Shown here: positions 1 through 50,200 of the stretch, piece by piece
Numbering within the stretch: the first letter of the stretch is position 1
Layout of the letters: each line of letters begins with the position of its first letter
Assembly: GCA_947650365.1 (NCBI GenBank)
Contig: OX393557.1
Location: 3,063,045 to 3,127,044, forward strand
Source: Chamaelirium japonicum
Lineage: Eukaryota > Streptophyta > Magnoliopsida > Liliales > Melanthiaceae
DNA: 64,000 bases
Direction of reading: 5' to 3'
Position numbers and translations under genes: made by a program
Notes under the pieces: generated by a model
What the model saw: only the letters and a program-made list of their open reading frames with translations
The model's database searches: none
What the model was told of the DNA's origin: nothing

Positions 1-1262
<1,262 letters not shown>

Positions 1263-1553
1263 ATTTAGATTCACGGGATGTGCGATTTGTTCGAGTTGCA
1301 TCACAACCTTCCATGCATTGCATGGGATTAGTACTAGTTTGTAAGTTATATATAAGTATTCACACGAAGCGGGCCCACCAGCACTCCATGGGTGTGGTTT
1401 GTTGATGGGATTGTCAAATCAGTTTGTTCAAATAGCTTTACTGTATTTAGAAATTGAAAATTATTGAAGTCTCATATAAGAAAAAGTATAACAAAAAACA
1501 AGTACATGGAGTTTTTTGGGTTTGGACCTTGCCTGGATTTGATTCATTTGATC

Positions 1554-2000
1554 TAGGGGTGGCAATCCTTGATCTGACCCGCCAACCCGATATGAACCCG
1601 ACCCAAAGTTAGCTGGTTTGGGTTTAGCCTAAATGGGTTCGGGTCATAAACGGGTTAACCCAGCTGACTCGTTTATTTAATGGGTCGGGTTTTGGTTTGT
1701 ACTTATAACCCGATTGACCCGTTTACCAAATAGGTCATGTCCACCCGATCCGACCTGACCCAACCCGATCAAACTTGACTGGTTTATATGGGTTATGTTG
1801 ACCCAACCCAAGCCGACTTAACCCAACCCGATCCGAACCGACCCATTTATTAAACGGGTTAAACTGGTCGGGTTGGATTTGGGTTTAAGTCTTTGACCTG
1901 TTTATTAAACAGGTTGGGTTCAGATTGGGTGTTTTGCCCTTGTACCTATGTCTCAACCCGATCCAAACCCGAACCCGACTCGACACATTGCCACCCCTAA
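1554..2000. mobile_element. hAT-type MITE, TAGGGGTGGCAA family
   Basis: Terminal inverted repeats are TAGGGGTGGCAAT at the left and ATTGCCACCCCTA at the right. They enclose degenerate copies of an ACCCG/CGGGT motif on both strands. The flank is ATTTGATC on the left and ATTTTGATC on the right, an 8-bp duplication with one extra T. TIRs starting TAGGG fit the hAT consensus (YARNG). A second copy with a perfect duplication lies at 41994-42436. Confidence 0.75.
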
Positions 2001-2053
2001 ATTTTGATCCAAGTCCAACCCGACTACCTCCCTAACTTGAACTCAGGTCTAGG

Positions 2054-3344
2054 TAGAGCTGTTAATGGACTCGGGCCTACTCGAGGCTCATCTGGTGGGG
2101 CCTGATTTGAGCATAGTTAGCTAGGGCTTTTGGCCGGACTGGGCTTGAAAATTCAAGCCCGACTGTGTTATGGGCCGGGTTTGGACAACCACTAGCCCAG
2201 CCCAAAGTCCAAACCGAAGCCCGAAATCTTTTATATACAATGAATACATAATTTTAAAAGCATCTACTTTATATATATAAAAGCTTCGGCCTTCAGGAGC
2301 ATTATTTAACATATGTACTTTTAATGTATATCATAATCGATCCTATATTTTACTTTTATTATGTGATCAAGAGAAGAAAAAAAGAATTAGATCGGGCTTG
2401 GGCATGGCTAGACTGGGCGCGTGTTTGTATGCTTGCGGATTTGGACACAATAGCCGCTTTGAAATGAGTTGACTCGCACCTGCCTTATTTTTATTTTTAT
2501 TTTTGATTTCCCCCTTTACATTTATTTCTTTCCTTTTATGTTTTTTAGCAATTGGTACACATTGCATGTTAGTTGTTACATGCAACAGAGAAACAAGATT
2601 AATGGGACTCATTTATGCCCCTACGTTACTCCCCTTCTCTAGTATTTGGTCGCTGCACGTAGGCTTATATAAAGCCCAGTACAACAATAGAGAAAGACAC
2701 GAAAAGAAGTATTCCTTCTCGCATTCCAAGAAGCTGTCTCTCTTCTTCCTCTACGATTCGAAAGGTTGTCGGCCGAGTTACCCCTCCATTCCGAGAGGGT
2801 CTTCTTTCATTGCTCCATTTTCTGCTTTTTCCGTCTTGATGGGTTCCTAAAAGTAATTTGAGGTTCGTAAAGCTTTCTTTAAGCTGTGCTGACGAGAATG
2901 AGGTTGCCTGACCAGGGTCGGCGTATCTCCGAGATCCATTGCCACAAGACTTGCACGAGAGGGGGCAATAAGATTCTTGGGACAACGTCTAGCGCGATTC
3001 GATCATCAGGCCGCGATTCGATCATCAGGCCAACGTTTCTAATTCTCCATTTTTCCTATTGTTAGATTCAATTAAATCGATTTGCATCTAATATTAAATA
3101 CTAAATAATTAGAGATAATTTATTTAGGATCTCTCTCTTTTAAAAAAGTTCGGCAAGATGCATAACGATTCCATAGAAATGCGGGCTTAATTTGGGCTTG
3201 GCTTCATAATGGGCCTGGTTTAGGCTAATGTCGAAAATTTTAATTTGGACCCAGGCGTGTATGGGCACACACTCATAAGTTTGGGCCGGGCATGGGCTTG
3301 GGCATGGGGTGGCCCGATCCGAACCAGGCCCATTAACAGCCTTA
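2054..3344. mobile_element. Non-autonomous hAT-type element, 1.29 kb
   Basis: It is flanked by a perfect 8-bp duplication GGTCTAGG (2046-2053 and 3345-3352). The ends are TAGAGCTGTTAATGG and CCATTAACAGCCTTA, so the termini TAGAG/TAAGG both fit the hAT consensus. Subterminal regions are rich in GGGCTTGGG/CCCGAC. The interior (about 2480-3140) is different in character, with a TATA-like TTATATAAAG near 2667 and two adjacent copies of a 19-bp unit (2994-3012, 3013-3031). It may be a second insertion, but I could not define its ends. No transposase is visible. Confidence 0.8.
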
Positions 3345-3352
3345 GGTCTAGG

Positions 3353-4103
3353 TTGTTCTTGGGACTTGGGCAAGTCTGACCCGAGCCCGACCCGCCCAAC
3401 CCAAACAATGGACAAACATGGAAAAAGCTAATTAAAAATTTGGACGGGTTTGAACAAAAAAAGATCAACTCGATTTCAATTTGGACGGGTTTGGACACCG
3501 ATCTTCCTAACCCGAGGAACCCAATAAGTGGCACACTAAGGTTGAATGCTTGGTAGTTTTTTTTTAATAGAAATCAAAGACTATATGTTTGATGTTGAAT
3601 GCTAAGAATTCATTTGAAATATGTGAGGAAATGGGTTAGACTTTATGTTTTCGTTATGCAAATCAAAGATTTTTTGTTTATGTAATTTTAAAATATATTG
3701 GATTTATTTATTTATTTATTTATATGTACACGTATTTTTAATTGGGCAACCTGTCTAATTTGGTTATTATTTTGTAAATTGGGTGATCAGAACAATTAGA
3801 ATGGGCAAACACGTATTGGGCTTCTACGGCTAAACATATTAAGATTTGTTGAAGTCGGGTTGGGCATGGGCAGACCTTCAACCCGCCCATGCCCCCACTC
3901 TATTTCTTAAGCATTTATGCCCAAAAGCCAATGAGCTCACCCGCGCCCGCGTCCGCGTCCGCGTCCAAGGGAAGAAAACCCTAATTTCAAACCCTTTATT
4001 TTCTTCCATTGCATGTTGCAAACCAATTCCTTTCCCATTTTCTCCCTCACTCCCTCCTAATCCTCCCCACTTGGCCATGGAAGCTTGAACCCTTCTTACC
4101 ATA
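3353..4103 (+). other. Upstream region of the TWINKLE gene
   Basis: AT-rich sequence including an (ATTT)n run near 3705-3723 and a short repeat-derived CCCGCCCATG segment near 3850-3900, then C-rich leader sequence just before the first ATG. The promoter and 5' UTR should lie here, but I cannot assign a TATA box or transcription start. The hAT-type element at 2054-3344 ends only about 760 bp upstream of the start codon. Confidence 0.4.
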
Positions 4104-37826
<33,723 letters not shown>

Positions 37827-38208
37827 ATTGTAATCGGTTAAAAGGAAAGCCCACAAGGAACTAAAAAGGTAATAAGTAAGAGTTCTACACAATTCCATCT
37901 ATTTTACTATGGATGATTCAACTTAATGACTCTCTCACAGTCACTTTATTTAATTTGCTTGAGCTCCACAACTGATTAAGCTGATTAATACCTTTATATT
38001 CAACCTGGACCCTTGATGCTCCTAGACAAAACAGGTAGCCTATACTTGTCCTGCAAATATTTTTTTTTCTTACCTTATTAAATACTTGTCATGCACATAC
38101 TTGGACACATGTAATTTATCCAACTACGAAACAGGTAATGTGGCTCCTAAATGGGATACGCTTACTATCAAATAAGCAATAGGCATTGCCGTCGATTTTG
38201 ATTTGATG
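37827..38208. other. Downstream of TWINKLE
   Basis: AT-rich sequence that should contain the 3' UTR. Several AATAAA-like words are present but no clear polyadenylation site can be chosen. Confidence 0.4.
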
Positions 38209-38513
38209 CCTTAGAGGGTTTAGAATGTGCTGATTTTTTGCGGATGTAAGCCCTTGTTTGATAACGCTGATCTGGAAATCGGAGTGGATGGCAGTTTTGC
38301 TGAAACGTGCACTGCTGCAATGGGTTTCGCTGAAAAGTGCATCCGAGCCTCGCGGTACGATGGAATTTTTCACTATTTGGATGAAAAGCGGGTCCAAGTG
38401 AAACCACTTCAGCATTATCAACATACGAATTATGATAAAAACTTGAAATTTCAGCCTTATCAAACAAGGGCTAAACATTTACAAAAAATCGACACATTCT
38501 AAAACTTCTAGGG
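38209..38513. mobile_element. Foldback element next to microsatellite chain
   Basis: The left arm (TTTAGAATGTGCTGATTTTT, then AGCCCTTGTTTGATAA) is the near-complement of the right arm (TTATCAAACAAGGGCT, then AAAAATCGACACATTCTAAA). Arms span about 130 bp. The GTTTTAGAAT...GATTTTTTG word is shared with the element at 39342-39707. The right end abuts (TC)n; the left end does not lie in a microsatellite. Confidence 0.7.
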
Positions 38514-38515
38514 GG

Positions 38516-39754
<1,239 letters not shown>

Positions 39755-39757
<3 letters not shown>

Positions 39758-39894
39758 GCATGCTATAATGCGGTAAGTGCGGCATCACATCGCAGCCGTC
39801 TGATGCACCCGCTGTGTGCATCGCATGCACGCAGCGGTGCATCAGATGATTGTAGTGCAGTGCCACACTTACCGCATGCCGCATTATAGCATGC

Positions 39895-39898
<4 letters not shown>
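39755..39898. mobile_element. TA-bounded hairpin cassette, best-preserved copy
   Basis: 144 bp. GGGGCATGCTATAATGCGGT at the left is met by GCATTATAGCATGCCCC at the right, and TAAGTGCGGCA by TGCCACACTTA. The core is CAGCCGTCTGATGCAC facing GTGCATCAGA. Only a few bases are unpaired, so it would form a very stable hairpin. (TA)n lies on both sides (39708-39754 and 39899-39970). Confidence 0.88.
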
Positions 39899-39970
<72 letters not shown>

Positions 39971-39972
<2 letters not shown>

Positions 39973-40080
39973 GCATGCTTTGCTGCGGGCTGCGGTCCGC
40001 ATCCGCAGCCGTCCGATGCCGCGCGCGCGGTGCGGTGCATCGCATCGGACGGCTGCAGGTGCGGACCGCATTTAAGCATT
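39971..40080. mobile_element. TA/TC-bounded hairpin cassette, divergent copy
   Basis: 110 bp: GGGCATGCTTTGCTGCGGGC at the left. A GCGGTCCGCATCCGCAGCCG arm faces the complementary CGGCTGCAGGTGCGGACCGC around a GCGCGCGC centre. The borders are (TA)n on the left and (TC)n then (TA)n on the right. Confidence 0.8.
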
Positions 40081-41985
<1,905 letters not shown>

Positions 41986-41993
41986 GTCACAGG

Positions 41994-42436
41994 TAGGGCT
42001 GGCAATTTCGGACCCGACACTGCAGACCCGACATGAAGTTAGCAGGTCTGGGTCAGCGCTAAACGGGTTTGGGTTGTAAACGGGTCGACACGATAGGCCC
42101 GTTTAATAAACGGGTTGGGTCTGGGTTTAGGGTCTGGACACGGCAGACCCGGGAAGACCCGTTTAGTATTGAATGGGTCATGTCGGATCGGGTCTACCCG
42201 CAATCCGATACTATAATATATAATACCAGCGGGTCTTTCGGGTCAGGACGGGTCGAGTCGGATTGGGTCAACTGAATAGACCTGGGTGGTAAACGGGTCT
42301 TACAGGGTCTTATCGGGTCTACCTGTTTACTAGCGGGTTGGGTACGGGTTTAGGATCCAGACATGATTAGTTAAACGGGTCGGGTCCGGGTCTAGGGGTT
42401 TTGGACAGGACACGACCCGATCCATTGCCACCCCTA
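41994..42436. mobile_element. hAT-type MITE, TAGGGGTGGCAA family, second copy
   Basis: Perfect 8-bp duplication GTCACAGG (41986-41993 and 42437-42444). The ends are TAGGGCTGGCAAT and ATTGCCACCCCTA. The interior is filled with ACGGGT/ACCCG words. Its length of 443 bp is close to the other copy at 1554-2000. Confidence 0.93.
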
Positions 42437-42444
42437 GTCACAGG

Positions 42445-43260
42445 ACACCAACCATATGCCTTGCTGTGCTGGGTGACCACTACGATCAAGCCATGTCGGA
42501 TAGTCCATAGACACTCAGGACAACTGGTTGAACGACTCAACCAGGTGCAGGGCTCAATTGCTGACATATTGATACTGATTTTTTGTTGGGTTAATGTGTG
42601 ATACTTCTCCAGTAACAATTCACTAGTACGACCTGTAAGAGATCTGGTCAACGTAAGGTTCCTGATCGTTTACAAAAACCCGAAAATGTCATCATTGCAC
42701 TCCTCCGTTTTTTTCTCGATCTGACCAAATGGCGGAGGCGAGCACGAGCAGTAGAGGTGGCGGTGAGCATGAGCATGACCTCAAGTCGTAGTTGCTTGCC
42801 ATCGCCGCCCGATGGCAGCTAGCAACGGAGACAAGAAGGTACGGGATTCGGATGGGTTCAGCTTTGATTCCAGGTCTAGGGTTCATCTCATGGACCATAG
42901 ATCTTGGGTTTAGGTTTGACTCGGAGGCGGCGAGTAGTGGTAGGCTTCGGTTCGGTGGTTAGTGGTTCGTTGGTTCAGTGGCATTGCAAAAGAAAATTTA
43001 AAATACTATGAAGGGCATTTTCGTTCATAACATTTTAAAGTTATTTAGGTTAACCGATCTCTTTGTCAGGGCAATTCACAAAGTCCCCCATTTCAATCCA
43101 TGAAATGAATTTAGATTAAAAGATGATCATGTACAATGATTTGTACTTATAAGTGATCATTCTCTAACCGTTTTTTTACAAGTGCCAAATCTACTCATAA
43201 GATCCTCTCCTACATGAAATCAATGTTGCTGCTATAGTGTCACTATTGCTACAGTGATTT
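42445..43260. other. Intergenic, unassigned
   Basis: Includes a GC-rich patch (42729-42920) with short frames on both strands that could be a gene relic. I cannot support a product. Confidence 0.3.
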
Positions 43261-43267
43261 CATTGTG

Positions 43268-43472
43268 GGTGCTAGGGTTAGCGTCACTGTTACAGTTATT
43301 TCATTGTAGATGTTGGGATCCACTACTTAGGCTATAGAAATAGGGTTAGGGTTTAAGGTTGAGTCACATTTTAGGATATCAAATTAGGGTTAGAGTTCAG
43401 TATTTAGAGTATAAAATTAGGTTTAGGTTTAGGGTTCAATATCTAAGGTATAGACTTAGGGTTAGGGTTTCA
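43268..43472. repeat. Degenerate telomere-like repeats
   Basis: Repeated TTAGGGTTAGGG and TTTAGGG-like words (for example TAGGGTTAGGGTTTAAGG, TAGGTTTAGGTTTAGGGTT, TTAGGGTTAGGGTTTC) are separated by AGTATTTAGAGTATA-type spacers. This resembles an interstitial telomeric repeat or a transposon-borne TTTAGGG tract. It is far from perfect. Confidence 0.6.
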
Positions 43473-43835
43473 CAACACAAAATAGTTTCAAAATCCCAGA
43501 ACCTTTTTGTCATGCTGTGAATGTGGTTTAATTTTAGATGGTTAATTGAAAGGCGTATGAGTTATTTTACTGGTTGTTGGACCTATTGCAATTAAAACTT
43601 TGAACCGTGGATCGCTATTAATAGGAAAGTTGTGTATCCCCACCGAATGAATAATTTAGTTTCTGAGGATCATGCTACATATGGTATACTCGGACATCTC
43701 TGATGTACTTCCCACAACTACACCCTCCTTGGCTTAGTCTGATGCCTTGACTCACAATGCTATGAAACACCGAAGCTGCAATCCTCCCTGGCTTTCCACA
43801 TTAGCCACCCTACGCGATGGAGGATCGATTTCTCC

Positions 43836-44967
43836 ATGAGTTTGGTGGAGTTCACAAGGATCTTGGAGTGTATATTTGGTGGAATTCACAACTCACGGAG
43901 CTTGGTGGAATTCACTCATATATGCTTTCTTTTATTATTATTATTATTATTATTCCCCATCCATCGTTTGAAAATTTTGCATCAATTGCTTAAAGACGAA
44001 AGGGGGGCGGGCAGTTTCATCCAGAGGATTTGGTTTCAAGCCTGTAGAGCCAATGTTGGGGGGCATTGGCATTATATCTGTCGGCCCTTCCTATATATCC
44101 ACCCCTTGACACTAATCGGCCTTCACCAAATGTTTGGCTACTTCGTATCCCCCCACCCCAAAAGTGTTTTATGTTCCGTGGATTTGTTGGTGGGAGCTTT
44201 GTTGCGCAAGCGCTTGTGGCTTGGGTTTATCTCCTGCGCTCCCTTGGTGCAATTCTTGACGATCAAGATGTCCTCCATCCCGCCGCATCTTTCTCAGTTG
44301 CACCAAAGCATAGGAATTCTTGGCGATTTTCAAAGCTTCAACAGGCTACCATCTGAATTTTTATGATTTAAGGAACACAGGACGATGAAGAGTTTCACAG
44401 AAGGGGAATTGCATGAGCTCTATGGAATCTGTGGCTAGAAAGGTCGCTCAGGTTGTTCCAAGCTCAACATGAAGATGCATGTCTTTGTTTCTAAACTCCT
44501 ACGAGACTCTTTTTCTCATGCAATTGACTACCTCAAACACTAGTTGTTTACACATTTCTACCTTTGTGGACAAACTGAACTTCGTGAGATGATCACTGAG
44601 GTGGATGGCCTTTAGGTTTGGAAGTGAGGAGTTGGCGGGTTGTTGACCATTAATGCCACTGTGCAACAACTCCAATGTCGCAAGTATTACCAAGTCAAGT
44701 TGCCATCAAATGGAGTTGCAGGAATGGGAATTCGTGTGCGGACTGCCGACTGGGTCACCAAAAAGACAAGGCTAACAACTATGGAAACATTTTGGGACTC
44801 CAACTTCCCTGATGATATTAAAGTCCTTGGATGTACGAGGACATCCAACTCACGAATCCATGGCTGTACCAAAAAAAAAAAGGATATTTTTTCTAAATTG
44901 ACCATTGAGGTTCAACTTAAATCAGACAATATAATCAATATCCAGTAAAAAAAGGCTATTTTCACTT

Positions 44968-45009
<42 letters not shown>

Positions 45010-45258
45010 TCATGTCTAAGCAAAAATAATCCAATAGTTTTCTTTATTAGGGACGCCCCTACGCAAATTCAATAGTTCCTTCTGTTAGCCATCGTTTATA
45101 CCGAAACTACTACTTACTAAGCCCAAGGGTATTAATGGTGGCCCATGGATTAAGTAAAAATAATGAGGGTCAAGGGGTATAAGGACAAGGATAAAGTCAA
45201 AATAATTAGTCGCTCGGTATAAATGACGGCCAACGTACGGAACTCTTTTCTTCTTCCC
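43836..45258. other. Intergenic, unassigned reading frames
   Basis: A 176-codon plus-strand frame starts at 43836 but begins with a local repeat (GGTGGAATTCACA) and contains a (TTA)n run at 43931-43953, so it is probably not a gene. 44640-44900 also has protein-like composition without a recognisable family. (TC)n lies at 44971-45001. Confidence 0.35.
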
Positions 45259-45262
45259 TTTT

Positions 45263-45293
<31 letters not shown>

Positions 45294-45298
45294 GGGGG
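45259..45298. repeat. T14-G26 homopolymer junction
   Basis: Fourteen T followed by about 26 G, probably quadruplex-forming. Its length is likely to be misestimated by sequencing. A similar junction on the other strand (C-run then A-run) lies at 16669-16702. Confidence 0.85.
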
Positions 45299-45345
45299 TT
45301 CTAATAATGATAAGTATGGGGTTGTATTTAGTTAGCACTTAGCAC

Positions 45346-46073
45346 CATGGTTTGGAGTTTCAGCCGAAACCGATCCGTTTCGATCATTTCGGATCAGTTT
45401 CGGTCAGAACCGGTCCCAAAACCTTCTTTTGGGTTTCGGTACTCATCACTCAATAAAAGCAGGACCGAGTTCAAGATAAGGTGTATTTCAGCATGAAAGC
45501 TTGACAAACATATTTACATAAAAAAACATCCAAGTAAATGATCTTTATATTCTTTATTTACTTTAAATTATTTTATGTAAATAAACAAATACCCCCATTT
45601 GGATTTAATAAAAATATCACAACAATCAAAATCCAAATAAATCAAAATTTAATTTTTCAGTTCCTATACAAAATCAGACTTTTACAGCTTTTGACTAAAA
45701 AAGAAAATTCGGTGAAAAAAAACCACAGTATTTTGGACCGGAAAAAATCTCAGAAATCTAGAAGTATAAGATCAACTTAAAACCAAAAGTCCAGTAAAAT
45801 ATTATGAATCTATTAAAAAAATTCCTTCACAAGAACTCTTTTTTCCTCCAGACTTGCCAAAATTCAGAATCACGATTTTTCAATTTTTTGACAAAAAATA
45901 GGGGTAAAGCAAAAGCCATGCTCTTTTGAAAACAATACCACTATGAAGTGGGTACCGATGTAATTATTTTATATTATTTTTATATTTTATAATTATTTTA
46001 AATTAAAAAAATGAAACAGAAACTCCGAAACCGATCCTCGGTGGGCGGATCGAAACCGAAACTACTAACCTTG
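45346..46073. mobile_element. hAT-type element with CCGAAACCG ends
   Basis: Perfect 8-bp duplication CTTAGCAC (45338-45345 and 46074-46081). The ends are CATGGTTTGGAGTTT and the complement of CAAGGTTAGTAGTTT, and the subterminal CCGAAACCGATCC is inverted at the two sides. The interior (45440-45960) is closely related to 56195-57422. No coding capacity. Confidence 0.85.
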
Positions 46074-46911
46074 CTTAGCACCTAAATATTTTGACGGGGC
46101 AAGTTGAAATAATCCTAAAAAAAAATATCATAAACTCTTCCAGAGCAATCTACAATATTAAATCATGGAGAAAAAAATAAAACAAACAAATGCTATAACA
46201 AAAGGCTATATGACAAATCCAATGGAAAGAAATAATTTAAACGGAATGTAAGAGTATTTACCCAGCAAAATCTGATAGTTCCATGCAGAGATCGTCTTCC
46301 ATAGATAAGATAGATAGCATAGATCACAAGATCTGATCCACTCTGTGTAGATGCATGTTTCCCGCATAGACAACTGATATGTAATGAGTCTAATGACTTG
46401 GTGCCAATCTCTAACTGGAGAGAAACTAATGAGTTAGTATGACGGTCATTGAATCTTGACATGACAGGATGTCAACTATAAGGGATACTGTCAGAGCTTA
46501 AAACTAAGCTTATTATCAAATAACAACATAGCTGATATTGCTTCTCATAAATAGGTATGACAAAAAACTGCCATAGTCCTCATACAAATTATGCCTTGAG
46601 TAGCTCCAGCTAATATCCCATTAACGCAACCTTCGACCAATAATCCATATAAAATAAGCCCAAATTATTTGAAAGGTTGAAGTCCAATGTCAACGAGAAT
46701 TAAGTGGCTAGATCAATAAGTAGCCTTTGAACCAAACATGGAAACCAGTTGTGAAGATGGAACTCTATACAAATTGCATTCAATGATAATAAGAGTCCCC
46801 TTAATGGTAAACATTAAGGCTTCGAACTAAGCTTCACGAGTATAACATGTGTTGATCAGATAGTGAGTACTTGCGGCAGTTAAAATTGCATAGCTCATCG
46901 TATAAAGCACA

Positions 46912-47221
46912 TCAAAAATTTTGTACATCAGTATGCCGGAGAAGGCTGAGTGATGAGGATTGTAGCTCCCTACTCAGCTGAGAAAACCACTCCTTTATTT
47001 GTTTTGCTTGACTGGATTGACTTGCATCCAATGAATGCTTTGTGCACCCATTAACAATTTCTTCAAAACTTGAAGGAAGAAGGTTAAGCAAAGATCCAAC
47101 AACAGTAAATTGAGTAAGAAAGCTCCTTTTCCTAGCGACGAACATATCCAGAAACACAGACAACCTACATCTTAGTTCTGTAATTCCACCCTGTTGATAG
47201 CCACCAGCATCGATTCCAAAC
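46912..47221 (-). CDS. MEE22: MEE22-like, last exon
   Basis: Acceptor after 47222, then [53 protein letters not shown], ending DVQNF and a stop. Mostly helical, no known domain. Downstream (46082-46911) is AT-rich 3' flank with no other feature. Confidence 0.85.
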
Positions 47222-50200
47222 CTGGCAAAAAAAGAAAGGTAAATTGAAATACATGCGGTCATCTTGCAACACAAAAGAAGATGCTTTATTAACTTCTGAG
47301 TAATAGCATAACAAATAGAAAGCAATATACCATATATGTAACGGCTAATAATATGGATTCAGTACGAATATGGAAGAAACAGATAGTGGAAAGAAAAATA
47401 AGAAAAAGAAAACACCTCTAGTAAAATATAGACATCATAAAATAGCACATGCCAATAAAACCAAAAACAATGGGGAAAATATTGTGCAATATCTTCCACT
47501 TAAGATGTGTAGTTAACACACTATTCTTCACAAATCTTTGGGCAATGAACTACCCTCCCATATTCACACTTGCACGTTCATAGTCACCAAGTTCAGGTTC
47601 GGCAATAATTGGCCAGTGTAAAGCTCGGGCAAAAATCAGTAAAAATCAAGAAATTCGGAATAAAATGGGGAAACGAACGGGGAAAAGATCGGATTGGGGA
47701 TTTAATCGGTTAGGGTGAAATTTGGTAGGAGTTAAAAATAAGAATAATATGTTTATTTGATATATTTAAATTTCTTTCAACTTTTTGCCCTATGTTTAAG
47801 GCATCCATATTCATAAATATGAACATGATAATATTAAGCAAGAAGCCATCAACAAATAACAATCACAATCCCAATTAAGATTCATCAATAAAACTATATA
47901 TATATATCAACGTAACATAATGCCAACATAAATATTACAAAAACAATATGTTCAAAAATTATTGATCAAATATAAAATTGTTTTTTATTTACAACATGTG
48001 GACTTCCCTTCCTACCATGTGGCCCAGAACTATAAACTTAGCTTGACTAGCTAACAAGCTTCATTCCCTTCGTATGGGGTGATCTGCACGGGTTGATGCA
48101 TGACCCATCAAGATTTGATATCTTCTTAAAATTGTTTCTAAAACTATCGACCCATTTTGAAGTGCTGAAGTGGTACTTAAAGTGCCCAAAGTAACTTTAG
48201 CCTCTTGAACCTAGAAGACCAGGTACCAAAAACCTACATTATGAGTTTTTCAATTTAAGTTCCTCCAACCAGAAGCAGCCTGCAAGATTTTTCTAAGCAT
48301 ATATGGTTTTGACCCATAATAATTATTAAACACATCTCTCCATTCTTTGTTTCATCTCTGTTTAATTTGTTATGTAAAACAAGCAACTCAAGGACATGGT
48401 GGCCAGTAATTCTTTTTCGCAATTATATTCTGATTTGATAATATCAACAGAGAAATCCTGCAGTATTGTAGGGAATTGAGCGTATTAGATGGAATCCTGC
48501 AGTATCAAGCAGAACGTACCTTGCCAGCTGACCAATCAGTATAAAGAGAGCAGCTGAGAACTCCTCAGATTTGCATGCCTCCAACATTTCCAGAAGATCA
48601 GGCATAACATTGTTACAAGTCCACTCCCAGCTCTATGCATAAACATGATAAAACTTGAATCAGAATGAAACCAATTTACAACTTAAATTAACAAAAAAAC
48701 TGAAACAAAAACCAAAAACACATTTTTAAAGGCAATACAAGACGTGAATTAAGAAAATTAGAGAGCTGACAAATTTCAGCAATTCAAAGTTGATAGCAGT
48801 CTAAGAGATGATTCTACAGCATGTCTATGTATAAGTGAGTGCAGTTATATTAGACACAAAAACTACTAAAATGATACTAACCTAATCCGGTATCATGAAG
48901 CTAGAATGACGCAACTGCTTCAAGAAAATGATTGGCCAATCTCTAGATGGCTAGCATTCTATTGTTATTGTTGTTATCACTATTGTCATTAATATTTAAT
49001 TTTTTGAACATGGCAAGTACCACTAATGTTCCATAACCATGATTTTAAGACTCGGCCGATACTGAGTCGTATCGGCCGGTACAACTCGGGTTCGGGCCAA
49101 ACCGAACCGAGTACCCCTCCCGAAACCGAAACCAAAACCGAAACCAGACCCGTATCGGTCGAATACATATTTGTATAAGTTTGTATAGGCTAAGTAAAAC
49201 TTATAAGTTATAACTGATAACTTATCAGTTATAAGTTATAACTTATCAGTTATAAGTTATAACTTATAAGTTATAAAATATATTATATATAATATTATTA
49301 TAAAATAAAAATCTAAAAAATTCAAAAAAAAAGTATAAAAATAGGGGGAAATTAGAAAAAAAAATAAAAATTATTTTAAAATTATTTTTTAATTAAAAAA
49401 AAACGAAACCGAAACCACCGAAACCCGGCCGAAATTGATCCCCATAGGTCGGACCGAAGCCGAAACCGAGTTCTCAAACCTTGGTGTTAAGTCTAAAAAA
49501 ACACTTTTATTTATCCAGTCCTAGTCTGTTTCCACTGACACTCATCTTTATTTCACTGGTTTTTATGATTTCATATATATTTTTCTTATACCTCAAATTT
49601 ATTAATTTAGAATCAGTTAGTTTCCACTGAAACTCATGGAAAACAAACAAATGCTGAAAAATTTGGCCCTAAGATTGGGCTATGGCATGATCCAATTCGA
49701 AAATTTTAAGCATTGGGGCCTTAATAAACATAAAACATAAGTTGTACAAAGGTGTTTTACTATAAAACTTTACTTCCAATTCATGAATAGTGGTTAAATA
49801 ACAGGGTTTCCACCACACTCAATAAAGCACAAAAGATGATATACAATATAAAATTAAGATCGTCCAATAAAGCCTGTTTCCAAGATTTTAATTACACCCT
49901 ATGAAGAAAAATTACAGATTGGCATGTCCAAGAAGGATCATATAGAGAGCAGGAAAACTTCACATGAACTATGCAAGAAGATTAAATCCTTACCATGTAG
50001 CGCCCAACCAGCTCTATCAAAGAAACAATATCAGTGTAATGGCAAAAACTACTTTCAGAAACACAGCCAGAATGATCAGTAGCATGTTTTTCATACTTAT
50101 ATAACACGCAGGATGCATCACAGTTAATATTCAGATCACCAAATGCATAGTTCCAATCAGAGCTTTCTTCCTCTCTCTCATTGCATGATGGGGCTGTGTA

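Noticed and set aside
43836..44366. 176-codon plus-strand gene
   Set aside because: It begins with a local GGTGGAATTCAC repeat and runs through a (TTA)n microsatellite. No family resemblance, so I left it unassigned.
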